Source: Avena insularis (lineage: Eukaryota > Streptophyta > Magnoliopsida > Poales > Poaceae). Taken from it: a stretch of 64,000 nt of DNA. The position numbers and the translations under genes were made by a program. The stretch spans positions 237,315,661-237,379,660 of the forward strand of contig CM042685.1 of assembly GCA_023614405.1 (NCBI GenBank). Direction: 5' to 3'. Positions within the stretch are counted from its first letter, which is position 1. Each line of letters starts with the position of its first letter. Below, in pieces: positions 45,604 through 56,900 of the stretch. A model generated the notes under the pieces. The model made no database searches and was not told the DNA's origin. It saw only the letters and a list, made by a program, of their open reading frames with translations.

Positions 45604-46324
45604 CGAATCTACGATTCGATTAACTACACGGGGCTACTCCTATCAGGAGCGCTGGCCGCGCACCCGAAGAACGCTGAAAGTACTACACCATTGAACTATT
45701 TCTTCGAGTCCTACGTCGAGTCTACGACTCCACTATGGACTTGGGGGCTACTCCCATAGGGAGCGCTGGTCGCGCACCCTATGAATCTTCGACTGCGATC
45801 TTACGGATCAGTATGCAAAAACTTTTCGGCAACTCTGCCCCAGCCAACGCTAAGTGAAGTTAAACATCCTCCTTGGCCACCCGAAACACCTCCGCGGTGA
45901 TAAAATTTCGGATGTTGTGTCTGCGACACAAAGATAAGACCTACAGATATCATTTGATGGCCTGGAAATGCACATGACTGCGCTCTGCTAGTGAGAACCC
46001 GTGCCAGCATGCGCGATGAAAATCCCGACGGATGCATTGGGTACATCATTTAAATTTACTGGAATTCCACTCCTGTAAGTCCTCCGTGGCCTAAGTCGAA
46101 TTGCGCCAAAGATATCGCCCGGATTCAAGTCGAGGGACTGAATCAAGAAGATCGTGTTTTTTGTCCTAAGATGTTAATCGACCCGATCCGTCGGGAGAGT
46201 CAGGCACACGCATCAACAATCCCTACACACTCAAATCATTCTCTAGCAAACAGAGATAGCCGCACCCGAAGGAATAAGGAGTCCTCAGCCGAATCTACGA
46301 TTCGACTGAACACTCGGGGGCTAC
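45604..46324 (+). repeat. Three hairpin-plus-G-run modules leading to the PPT of element E
   Basis: Each module has a short hairpin followed about 10-12 bases later by a G-run ending GGGGCTAC. Module 1: CGAATC-TAC-GATTCG (45604-45618) then CGGGGCTACT (45629-45638). Module 2: GAGTC-TAC-GACTC (45718-45730) then TTGGGGGCTACT (45741-45752). Module 3: CGAATC-TAC-GATTCG (46290-46304) then CTCGGGGGCTAC (46313-46324), which is the true PPT against the 3' LTR. Modules 1 and 2 are also followed by similar GGAGCGCTGG-CGCGCACCC sequence. Confidence 0.7.
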
Positions 46325-46829
46325 TGACATGGTTATACCCTACGGGTACACAACCTTAGCATACCTAGTCCAGCCCAAGGAAGGCCCACGAGAACATGCA
46401 CCAGCCCATGAAGACTTTCGGGTGGCCAGGGCCCATGATGCCTTCAGATCCTTGGAAAGCAAGACTAGAGTAGATAGAAAATTCAAAGGGGTAAAACCCT
46501 AAAACCTGTAACCGACTCGATCTATGCCTGGGACCTGCCTACCTCTATATAAAGGCCAGGAGGGCATGACGAGGAGGTATCCTACAATCTCTCGCACACC
46601 ACCGCATACACACCTCCATGCCAGATTGCATCTGCACTTGCATTTCTTGCATCACCGTAATCAAGAGTAGACAAGCAGGAGTAGGGTTTTCCCTCCGGGG
46701 GACTGAACCTGGGTAAACCTCGTGTCCCCGTGTTGCTTGTTTGCTAACCGTTCCGCGATCTCCAGCATCCACATCTTCTCCAAAACCCAAGTCCATAACA
46801 ATGGGCATTGACGAGATTAAACCTCGTCA
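46325..46829 (+). repeat. 3' LTR of element E (505 bp)
   Basis: It pairs with 23633-24142; TG...CA ends. The mismatch cluster lies at about 46634-46658. Confidence 0.93.
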
Positions 46830-47570
46830 CCGTTGGCGGTTCTCAATAATATGCAAATACTTACAATGATAAGAACTTACCTGTGCCCAAAGTTGAGTAT
46901 GCATGAGATGTGGCCTCATATTCAAGGGACTTGAGATTGCCAACTTATACTTCGTCAAGCATATACTCCATATGTGCCACTTTAACCTTAATCACTTCAA
47001 GATGCTTATGATAGGAGCAATGAGGGATGAAAGCTAACAAGTACCATAATTTTTGGAAGCTCTTTTTGAAACTTGAAATCCCTGCTTCCTTTACAAAAAG
47101 GCCTTTCTTCCACCATTATTGAGTCTCCACCTTCTACCTTTAGGCACCATTAAGAGAGCATAGTTGTCATTTTGTGTGCAGTGTTCCAAAGCTTATTGAT
47201 TGATGCATATTGTGACATTACTTGTTCTTGTGCTATTTGTTTCTAGTCACCCTTGTGAGCTTTGAAGCTGTCCTATGCATCTATTTGCTACTCTATGAGG
47301 GACAAGCTGATTGCCACTATGCTAATTTTTCTATATATGAAAAAAAACGTTTTTCAATGCATGTTATTCATGATCTTTGTTTGTAGCCTTTCATGTTGCA
47401 TGCATAGTTACTATGTCCTATTGTTAGAACTCCATATTTCATGCACATGTTTAGAGTTCTTTGTTCCCAACTTTCAATGCTTGCAAATGATTTGATCTTG
47501 GTTTTGATGGTGCATGTCACCTCAAAAATTATTCTTTTATCACTTACCTACTCGAGGACGAGAAGGAGTT
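46830..47570 (+). other. Non-coding internal domain of element D, second part
   Basis: The first five bases, CCGTT, are the right target duplication of E. The sequence continues the reverse alignment with C (about 12140 down to 11398). A 77-codon frame at 47262-47495 has no motif and no counterpart frame in C. Confidence 0.65.
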
Positions 47571-47585
47571 AAGCTTGGGGATGCT
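47571..47585 (+). promoter_or_regulatory. PPT of element D
   Basis: AAGCTTGGGGATGCT lies directly against the 3' LTR start TGATACGTC at 47586. The X element has the same sequence in reverse at 58389-58403. Confidence 0.8.
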
Positions 47586-49059
47586 TGATACGTCAGACAC
47601 GTATCTATATTTTTTGATGTTCCATGCTTGTTTAGTATCTACTTTGCTTTGCTTTGTCTACACTTTGAGGTGTTTTTATATATTTTCTGGAGCTAACCTA
47701 TTAACAAGTTGCCATAGTGTCAGTTACATGTTTTCTTCTGTTTTTGGTTCCAGAAAGGCAGAAAATCAATATTCTCGGAATTGGACGGGACAAAAGCCAA
47801 AGTTATTATTTTTCCCAGAGCAACACGAAACCACGAAGCAGAGCCGGAGGGGGGACATAGGATGGCCAAACCCCCTAGGTGCGGGCAAGCCCTGGAGGCG
47901 CCTGGAGGGGGTGTGGGCCCCCTGGATCCCCGCCGACCTTGATTCATGCGCCTATAAGAGCCCCTCGATGAGAAACCCCTAAATAATCCATAAGAAATCC
48001 ACAAAAACCTCTATAGCGCTGCCGCCACCGAAGGGAAGATTCGGGGGACAAAAAGTCTCTGTTTTCGGCACCTTGTCAGGACGGGGAAGTGCCCCCGGAG
48101 CCATCTCCATCGATCTCCATCGCCATCTTCATCACCGTTGGTGATTCCCATGATGAGGAGGGAGTAGTTCTTCCTCAGAGCTAAGGGCTCTACTGGTAGC
48201 TATGTGTTCATCTCTCTCTCTCTATGCATGATCTTGTTGTGGTCATGAGCTTTGTAATCAAGTAGATCTACCTTGCTACTCAAGTGCTTCATTAGATCTC
48301 TGCCCTCCCCATGTGTGTGAAAGTGACAGCGTGCACACCATGGTGGCACTTAGGTTTGAGTCTACATAAATACTCTTTGTGCTTTAATAGATCTATGCTT
48401 TTCCCCACGTGTGTGAAAGTGACAGCGGGCATACCGTGTGTGGCACTTTGGCTAGATTGAATATTTGTTATGAGTTATATTTGGAGTTGGATGTCTCTAT
48501 GAAATTGTGGTGTTTGTTGGAACCATCCAACACTCAAGGTGACAGTGTGGGGTTATCTAGATTGGGGAAGGCGGACTTTGAGGTGTGTTGTTATAGCCCT
48601 ACCATGGATTAGAGTGTCCAACCAGAGAGGAGTTAAGAGTAGTATCATGAAAAGAGGATATTTATATGAGAGAGTGTTCACTAGTGAAAGTATGATCCCT
48701 AGGCCTTGTTTCTAAATATTGAAACACCGTTTGCATCTAGATTTGTTGCATGTTTGCTTGTTTTAGTCTTTACCTCACCGTCAAGCTATTTTCTGGCACC
48801 GTTACCACTTGTACTTCACTATCTCTTTGCTGAACTAGTGCACCTATACACATGACAAGTGTATTGGGTGTGTTGGGGACACAAGAGACTTCTTGTATCT
48901 TGATTGCAGGGTTGCTTGAGAGGGATACCTTTGACCACTTCCTCCCTGAGTTTGATAAACCTTGGGTAATCCACTTAAGGGAAACTTGTTGATGTTCTAC
49001 AAACCTCTGCACTTGGAGGCCCAACAATTGTCTACAAGAATAGAAGTGCGTAGACATCA
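47586..49059 (+). repeat. 3' LTR of element D (1474 bp)
   Basis: It pairs with 19050-20509 and ends TAGACATCA, followed by the ACTCG target duplication at 49060-49064. The TATA box is at about 47950-47961. Confidence 0.93.
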
Positions 49060-49064
49060 ACTCG
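49060..49064. repeat. Right target-site duplication of element D (ACTCG)
   Basis: Identical to 19045-19049. Pol of B resumes directly after it. Confidence 0.95.
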
Positions 49065-50184
49065 CTTCACACTTGTCCGTCCATTCAAACTTCTTATCTT
49101 TCTTCAACAATTGGGTCATGGGCCTTGTGATGCTCGTGAATCCTTCTACAAACTTGCGGTAGTATCCTGCCAATCCGAGAAATTCACGAACTTGGGTTTG
49201 AGTGGTTAGGGCCTGCCATTCTTCAACATCCTTCACCTTTGCAGGGTCAACGACAATTCCTCCGGCTGACACAATATGTCCGAGGAATCTTGCCTCCTGT
49301 AACCAGAATTCACATTTGCTAAACTTGGCATACAACGGATGCTCCCTAAGGGTTCCAAGGATGGTCCTCAGGTGTAGCTCATGTTCTTCTTCTGATTTGG
49401 AATAGATCAGAATGTCATCGATGAAAACAACGACAAACTTATCCAGAAAGTCTATAAAAATCTTATTTATGAGGTTCATGAAATAAGAGGGGCATTGGTT
49501 AATCCAAAAGACATGACAGTGTACTCATACAATCCATATATGGTGGTAAAGGCAGTCTTTGGAATATCCTCTGTGCGAATCTTGAGTTGATGATAACCAG
49601 TTCTAAGATCAATCTTAGAAAACACTTTGGCACTGGTCAACTGGTCAAACAGGTCTTCTATCTTTGGCAGTGGGTACTTGTTCTTGCTGGTGACACCATT
49701 CAACTTCCGATAATCCGTACACAAGCGGTTACCTCCATCTTTCTTGTCCACAAACAAGACAAGCGATCTCCATAGCGACGCACTTGGTTGAATCAATCCT
49801 ATCTCCAGCATAGCATCCAATTGCTTCTTCAGTTCCACTAATTCAGACGGGTTCATACTATAAGGTCTCTGGTCTATGGGTCCGGTTCCAGGGATTAGTT
49901 CAATGATAAACTTGATATCCCGATCTGGGGGCATACCGGGCAAAACATCTGGAAATACATCGGGGTATTCACAGACTACTCTGACTTGGTCAATGGTTGG
50001 CTGGGCTAGACTCCTATTGCACTTGAATTGACGGGGCAAGGTTTCAGATAAATGCTCTACTGATATTCCGGTTGTATTGGTAATGGTTATGGCTTTATTG
50101 GCACAGTCGATTAATCCCTTATGTTTCAACATCCAATCCATTCCTAGTACTACTTCCAAATATTTAGTTCCAAGTACTATTAGA
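49065..50184 (-). pseudogene. Element B pol, 5' part: end of protease and reverse transcriptase
   Basis: From 50159 the minus strand encodes the protease/RT linker ([15 protein letters not shown]), then [66 protein letters not shown]. The catalytic motif is FIDDILIYSK (49440-49410 region), and the thumb ends FEWTDKCEAS at the D insertion. A 2-base loss near 49490, just before MNLINKIF, shifts the frame inside the palm. It joins the 17068-19049 segment once D is disregarded. The enzyme copies element RNA into DNA in cytoplasmic particles. Confidence 0.87.
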
Positions 50185-51602
50185 TTAGCATAAAAATCTA
50201 TGCCATGTTCGGATAGGTACGGCCTTGCAAATTTGTCTAGCTTTGGTGGTTGAACCAGGTATTTGAACTATCATAACATGCTTCAATTTTGTTGGTTGAA
50301 TCTTACTAGTGCATGCAAATTCTTCTGTAACAAACGAGTGCGATGCTCCAGAATCAAACAACACTCTTGCAAGTACTGAGTTAATAGAAAACATACCCAG
50401 CACGACATCTGGCGCTTCTTGGGCTTCTTCAACATACATGAGAAACAAACGGCCGTCGCGGTTGAGTCAATTCCCTAGGGCAAATCGTCTTCTAGGCTGA
50501 ACACGACGCTGCTGCTGAGCTGGGGAATTCACATTGGGAGCTGCTGCAATCTTCTTGGGGCACTCATTGGAATAGTGACCCTTGGTTCCACATTCATAAC
50601 AAGTCACCTGAGACTTGTCCTTTACTGCAATAGGCACTGCATTGCTTCCAGTCCTCAGGGCAGTATTGGTGTTGGTGGCGGCATTGTTGTTGTTGTTGAA
50701 CTTAGGCGGTGCACGATTGAATTGTTGGAGTTGTCGGGGTTGTTGTGGTTTCCTCCAGGCCTTGGGTTTCCTCCTCCATGGTTGGGATATGTTGGACGAT
50801 TCATCGGGGGTCGATTGTTTCTTGGGGCAAATCCTGGAGACGGGTTGGGGTGATACTTTGGGGTATGGTGGGTTCCTGGTTGATGCATCATTCTACGCTT
50901 GCGGTTCTCATTGGCTTGGTTGATCTTGCCTTCCATCTAAATGGCAGAATCCACTAAGGCTTCAATGTCAGCAAATGGGATGTTGACCAATACCGTCTGC
51001 ATCTCATCATGCAGACCATTTAAGAATCTCTCTTTCTTCTTGGCTTCAGTGTCAATATCATCCGGTGCATACCTAGCCAATGACAAAAATTTGTCATGGT
51101 ACTCAACTACTGTCATCCTCCCTTGCTTCAGTTCCCTGAATTCATCTCATCCTCTTGATCAAACCCGGTGGCACATGGGTTTTGCTGAACTTGAGTTTGA
51201 ATTCCTCCCAAGTCATCATATGTCCTCCATTCATGGAGCGAACGCTGTTCCACCAAGCTCTTGCATCTCCGGCCAGATAGTGGGTTGTAAACAGTACCTT
51301 CTAGTTGGCTTCCACTCCTGCAACTTCTAAGTTGTTCTCCATGGTTTGCAGCCAATCATCTGCATCTAGGGGCTCTTTAGACTTAGTAAAGATGGGTGGA
51401 TTGGTATTCTGAAAGTTCTTGAGCTTGGATCCATGGTTGTCCTGGTTTCCATGGCCTTGGTTGTTGTTGGCCATCTGAGCTATGTGTTGAAGGGTGGCTA
51501 AGTTGGCTTATGTTCGGCTCTTTCAGCTTCGCAGTCAAAAACCAACAGTTGCAAGATTTGCAACATTGGGTCTGGGGATGAGCTACTTCCTCCGCGAGGC
51601 AT
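50185..51602 (-). pseudogene. Element B gag and protease start
   Basis: The gag start is probably ATG 51602 (MPRGGSSSSPDP). Gag core motifs include ARAWWNSVRS, TWEEFKLKFSKTHVP, GLIKRM and, in shifted frames, the MEGKINQANENRKRRM stretch (50936). A Gly/Asn/Pro-rich region precedes one CCHC knuckle (CYECGTKGHYSNEC, about 50603-50562). The protease follows with the active site VLFDSGASHSFV in the frame 50448-50185. Frameshifts and stops lie near 51490, 51130, 50940, 50460 and 50200. Gag forms the particle and the protease matures it. Confidence 0.82.
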
Positions 51603-51841
51603 CTGAAGATTGAGATAGATTATGAGACAAGAGGGAAATTTCTAAGGTTCAGGGGTTTTGTTTTTGGAAATTTTTTTGAAGTTTGACTCAGATTTTCTAG
51701 CAACTTGCTTTTCATTCATTCATAGCACACAATACAAACATACACCACAACAAGGAAAACATATGGTTATAAGAACCATTATGAGAAACTACGATACAGT
51801 GGGACTGGATACAACTCACTAACGCGAGTGCTCAAGTGCTA

Positions 51842-52643
51842 CTACTCCTCCGAATCGATATCTTCATCATCCTCCTCATCATCATTATCAATGAAGGCAA
51901 AGTCATCCTCATCACTGAAGAAGTCCATGGCTTGATCCTCTAGAAAGTAATCATCATCACTAAGGTACGAGTAGGGATCTCCACGGATATCCTCCCCTGC
52001 GTTCTCCCTCTCCTCAAGCTGCATATCCCGCTCATGGATGGTCTCCTCCAATTCTGTGATCCTGTGGCGAAGACGGGAAATGATGCACTCCTTCTTGTCA
52101 AGCTGACGGTGACAAGACTTGCGATACTTCACCAACATGGAGAGGGTCTAATCCTTCTTGACAGTGAGGTCATAGTTGTGGTTGGCGTAGGAACGAGCAT
52201 TGTCCAACTCCTTCTGCCGGTCATACATCATGAAGCTGAGATGGTCCACTTGATGCTTCAGATCTGGGTGATGTGGCACCTCCAATGGCTGTCCCATAAC
52301 ATCACACCATGGATAGAACTCAAAGTGGGTGCCCATGATCTGATTGATGCTTTTCCCACACAGACGGGCAAGCACTTCCTGCATGGCTCTGGCAAGTCCA
52401 TCTAGCCAGTTGTTCTCCCTTAAGGTGAACTGAATTCCCTCCGAGGTGGGGGCTTCAATCTTTCCTCGGAGAGTTGCAACAATCAGCCATTGCAATTCCC
52501 CTCCTTCCTGATCGTTGAGCTACGCTCCGAAGAACTCGAGGTGCGGGTGCTCCATAAGTTCCGAAAGCTGGTCCAAGTCATGCTCAAAGATGAGATCTCC
52601 TCCATTTCCCAACTGATAGAACTTGCTATACTTCACGTCCATC
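51842..52643 (-). pseudogene. Extra ORF before gag in element B (ORF0), acidic tail
   Basis: Between PBS and gag the minus strand has a 266-codon frame from ATG 52643 (MDVKYSKFYQLGNGGDL) to a stop at 51842-51844. It is interrupted by only two in-frame TAG codons, after EFFGA (about 52523-52525) and after TVKKD (52148-52150), and has no frameshift. The middle (MYDRQKELDNARSYANHNYD; KKECIISRLRHRITELEETI; MQLEERENAGED) has heptad spacing typical of a coiled coil. The tail is very acidic (DEEDDEDIDSEE). It has no gag capsid, knuckle or enzyme motif. I do not recognise a family. The lack of frameshifts suggests it was a real gene. Confidence 0.65.
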
Positions 52644-52857
52644 TATAAGAATGTAGGATGAGTAAGTTAGTAGAGTGATCAAGTGTGTCAAATTTTATGT
52701 AAGTTTGCAAGAATTTTTTAGGAACATGAATTTTCATGAAAGAATCCAAATGGTAAGAATGAGAATAAGTTTTCATAAATACTCACTTCTTTTGTTTTGA
52801 AACTAAGTTTTTGATTCAAACGTCCATTCTAAACTAGGGTCTCCTATGGTCAGGATG

Positions 52858-52869
52858 GCTCTGATACCA
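52858..52869 (-). other. PBS of element B, internal copy (initiator tRNA-Met type)
   Basis: The minus strand reads TGGTATCAGAGC three bases from the LTR-type end at 52873. An identical copy lies at 53954-53965 next to the full LTR. Confidence 0.9.
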
Positions 52870-52872
52870 ACT

Positions 52873-53786
52873 TGTCAACACCCGGATTTTCAATCCCAGA
52901 TGCATGTTATGACATACATCGCAATCCCAGGATTACCATTTTTGCGAGACATAACAGATTGGATATCACAGTACATCATCCATTACAAACCATACATAAG
53001 GTCTTACAACAAATAAAGGATCACATGATCTAGTCTTAGTACAATCAAAGTAGCGGAATAATATAATAACGATAGCATGGGCGAATCTCCATCTTCATGG
53101 TCACATGCAATGCTGACGATGGGAGATGATCCTAGTTGTCATAACCTTCCTGCGTTCCATCCTCCTGATAGTCCTCTTCATAGTCTGGCCACGGGAATAG
53201 CCAGGGACAAAGCCATGAGTACTCTTTAAGTACTCTCAAACTAAGACTAACAAGTGAAGTGGTTTTGAGAAAGGTCTTATCAAATGTGATTTTTGAGGGT
53301 TGGAATTAACTCAAAAGTTGTTATGGTTGAATTTTGAAAAATGTTTGAATGCAGAAAAGTCTCCGCCTTGTTATTTTTGCTATAGGTGATCTACAATTCC
53401 AAATGATTTGAATCCAACGGGCTTGGATTAAGAATTTCAATACTTTCCTAGCAAAATTAGTTTCATGCAATTTGGTTCAGTGAAACTCTCTGAATTAAAT
53501 TTTGAATCAACAGGCAGTACTAGGTTTGAAACTAAATTGGAAAAACCTAAGTTTGAATTACTGGGTCACGTGGGAGTGCTAACTAGGTCACACAAAGAGC
53601 TGCTGGCTGGTTATAAGGCTGTATCTACTGTCTGAGATAGAGAGTGGCTGCAATGCAGGCGATTAGGGCCTTAGGATTAGAAGCTAGATCTACAACTGAG
53701 GTTCATCGTCCACGCCTGAACACGACGCGGCGAGGTCGAACCCTAGCGCGGCCAGTGGGGGTCAGTGGGGGCTCACCGGGGCTCTG
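52873..53786 (-). repeat. Truncated extra LTR copy of element B
   Basis: Bases 52873-53269 match the start of the full LTR (53969-54365). At 53269/53270 the sequence jumps to material matching 55931-56450, a loss of about 1.57 kb. At 53786/53787 it jumps again, into a copy of the internal leader. Confidence 0.88.
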
Positions 53787-53968
53787 AATTTTATGTAAGT
53801 TTGCAAGAATTTTTTAGGAACATGAATTTTCATGAAAGAATCCAAATGGTAAGAAAGATAATAAGTTTTCATAAATACTCACTTCTTTTGTTTTGAAACT
53901 AAGTTTTTGATTCAAACGTCCATTCTAAACTAGGGTCTCCTATGGTCAGGATGGCTCTGATACCAACT
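53787..53968 (-). repeat. Duplicated leader with second PBS of element B
   Basis: It matches 52690-52872, including the GCTCTGATACCA site at 53954-53965. Differences are few and mostly transitions. It joins directly to the full LTR at 53969. Confidence 0.88.
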
Positions 53969-56900
53969 TGTCAACACCCGGATTTTTAATCCCAGATGCA
54001 TGTTATGACATACATCGCAATCCCAGGATTACCATTTTTGCGAGACATAACAGATTGGATATCACAGTACATCATCCATTACAAACCATACATAAGGTCT
54101 TACAACAAATAAAGGATCACATGATCTAGTCTTAGTACAATCAAAGTAGCAGAATAATATAATAATGATAGCATGGGAGAATCTCCATCTTCATGGTCAC
54201 ATGCAATGCTGACGATGGGAGATGATCCTAGTTGTCATAACCTTCCTGCGTTCCATCCTCCTGATAGTCCTCTTCATAGTCTGGCCACGGGAATAGCCAG
54301 GGACAAAGCCATGAGTACTCTTTAAGTACTCGCAAACTAAGACTAACAAGTGAAGTGGTTTTGAGTAGGAAATACTAGGCTCTATGTTGTTTTGCAAAAA
54401 GATAGATTTACCTTAACTGAGTTCAGAAGCAAAGAAATCTAGTTTAAAGTTTTATAACACCTAAGTGGGAACTTAGCTTTCACTTTCACAACCTTGTTAT
54501 GGTCAAGTCAAAGTCATGATTCATTTCACAAGTCATTTTGAAAACATTTGACGACGGAAGTAAAGCCTAATGGCTGTCATAATGACGCAATGACGGATAT
54601 TCGGATAGTTTGACACTCTACAGAGGTGGTACACTTTCACCACAATATTCGATACATCCGTCAGGAACAATCCTGAATTCACCATACTTAGTATGCGGAT
54701 AATCAATCCTAACCTTTCAATTACACGCCCTAGTATAGACACCTTTCCTATGAGTTTGGCCTCCCAACCATGACCATCGGTCATCTTGGGAACTTCATAG
54801 GTGGTCAATCTTCACGAGGTAGCCTCAGCCCAAACTTCGGCCACAAGGGAACCCATACTAAGGTATATAAATTTCCAGTCAAGCCCTACCCAATTTCGGG
54901 TATTGTGGTTGTACGGTAAAATTGGAATGGTATCGCATCCAGATAACCATCAGTTTTATAAAGGGCTAAGGCTCATGCCTCAACAATTTCATCATCAAAA
55001 TCATCTGGTGTTCAAGAACACATGTCAAAACATTTCATTAGAATGACTCATCATTCTAAGGTTTTCATAATCATTTTCACTAAGTATTCCCATCTAAAGT
55101 GATCAAGTTTTATGCTTAGCACTAGCAACTACAAGTGGGGTAAAACTAATGAGGGGTGGTAATCAAGTGTGACTTATCTAAGTTCAATCTCATGCCTCAG
55201 GATGACATCAAGATTATCCTATCTTAGGCCAAGTTTTATGCTCTTTATGCTACCTTCAAATATATTTCTAAAATCTACAATTCACTAAGTAAACACTAAT
55301 AGAAAGCTTTGATAAAGAAAATAAAATACTAAGCTGGCAAGTAAAATTGGGATTAGGTATCCTCAAGTGGTATAACCAAGGCATGCCTAATGAATTGCAT
55401 AGGTTAGCTTGTAGGTATTAAGCTTGCAAGTATAACTTGCATGGTTTAGCTTAGCTTGCCTTGTGAAGTGCAGTGGTTGAAGTTCTCCTCTGCTTCTTCC
55501 TCGTAGTATTCTCCTTCCTCTTCGTATCCTTGCTTGTTACTAGCGTCTATAAATAAATAAGAGGTACACAATCACCAAACAATTCTTAACTACTCTAATT
55601 AGCACACAAAGGCTTACACTAGATGATCTAGCATCATCACTATTATCACCAAGATTAAAGTAAAGGTTCTATTTCTTTTATTTTAGAAAAGTAATTTCTA
55701 CTCATTGAAAAACTACATAAGATTTAATATTCTCCAACTAAAACATGGGATCATGTTGACATCACCACATATTTCAGTACTTGGGAATGTGATTTAAAGT
55801 GGTGTCACAATTTAACAAGGTTTAACCTTTTTATTTTAATTAATTAAAGTGATTAGAAATGCCTATGGGGAATTCTTTTATTGATTGTCCATTATTTCTG
55901 CAAGTAAACCTAGATATTTTTATATATTCAGAAAGGTCTTATCAAATGTGACTTTTGAGAGTTGGAATTAACTCAAAAGTTGTTATGGTTGAATTTTGAA
56001 AAATGTTTGAATGCAGAAAAGTCTCTGCCTTGTTATTTTTGCTATAGGTGATCTACAATTCCAAATGATTTGAATCCAACGGGCTTGTATTAAGAATTTC
56101 AATACTTTCCTAGCAAAATTAGTTTCATGCAATTTGGTTCAGTGAAACTCTCTGAATTAAATTTTGAATCAACAGGCAGTACTAGGTTTGAAACTAAATT
56201 GGAAAAACCTAAGTTTGAATTACTGGGTCACGCGGGAGTGCTAACTGGGCCGGCCCACTGCACACAAAGACGCTGGCTGGTTAAGGGCTGTATCTACTGC
56301 CGGTGAGACAGTAGAGTGGCGGTTAGGCGATTAGGGCCTTAGGATTAGAAGCTAGATCTTCAACTGAGGTTCATCGTCCATGCCTGAACAGGACGCGGCG
56401 AGGTCGAACCCTAGCGCGGCCAGTGGGGGTCAGTGGGGGCTCACCGGGGCTCTGGCGATGGTCGGCGATGGGGCGAACGACGAAGTCGACGATGGTGATC
56501 TCCTGGTACCGGTGATTCCTCCTGGGGCGACTGCAATCAACGACGCTCTTCTCCTCCAGCAGCGGCAAGATCCGGTGAAATTCCAGCCACCTGGTGCTCA
56601 CCTTGCTCCGGGGATGAGTGGGTACGATCAGTGAGAGGTGGGGAGTGAGATGGTGTGGATAATTCATGCTGGGAAGGCCTCTATTTATAGTGCGACGAGG
56701 GGACCGAAGGGTGCGGGTGGAGCTCATCGGGGGCGGCTGCATAGTGAGCTAACGACATGGCTAGGGGTAGGGGATGATGCACTGCCTCCTGGCGAAGCTC
56801 AACGGCATGGTGGCGAGGCGTGGGGCGGTGCAAATCGGTCAGAACACTTCGATGCTCTGGTCGGGACCGACGGAAGTTTTAATGGTGCACGGGCGGTCCT

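Larger units (their letters stand above)
23633..46829 (+). mobile_element. Element E: Tat-lineage Ty3-gypsy retrotransposon with antisense gene, interrupted by F
   Basis: E has short LTRs (23633-24142 and 46325-46829), a TGGCGCC-type PBS, Tat-type gag, protease, RT, RNase H, a second archaeal-type RNase H and integrase on the plus strand. A 5.4-kb 3' region follows with a minus-strand gene. Dual RNase H and the antisense ORF are hallmarks of the Tat lineage (Grande/Retrosat-2-like). Without F, E is about 12.7 kb. It sits in the internal domain of D. Several stops and frameshifts make it non-functional. Confidence 0.9.
19050..49059 (+). mobile_element. Element D: non-autonomous LTR retrotransposon, sister of C, hosting E and F
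   Basis: D has LTRs 19050-20509 and 47586-49059 (TGATACGTC...AGACATCA) and a perfect ACTCG target duplication. It carries a duplicated Asp-type PBS, one broken ORF homologous to that of C, a central PPT-like pair and a terminal PPT. Without E, D is about 6.8 kb. It matches C in the LTR start, the promoter region and the non-coding internal 3' domain, but the LTR ends and the N-terminal half of the ORF differ. Confidence 0.93.

Noticed and set aside
46290..46304. Transcription terminator or attachment site
   Set aside because: The hairpin belongs to the E PPT module series; there is no T-run and no prokaryotic context.
49587..49775. Plus-strand ORF within the RT of B
   Set aside because: Antisense shadow of RT coding.
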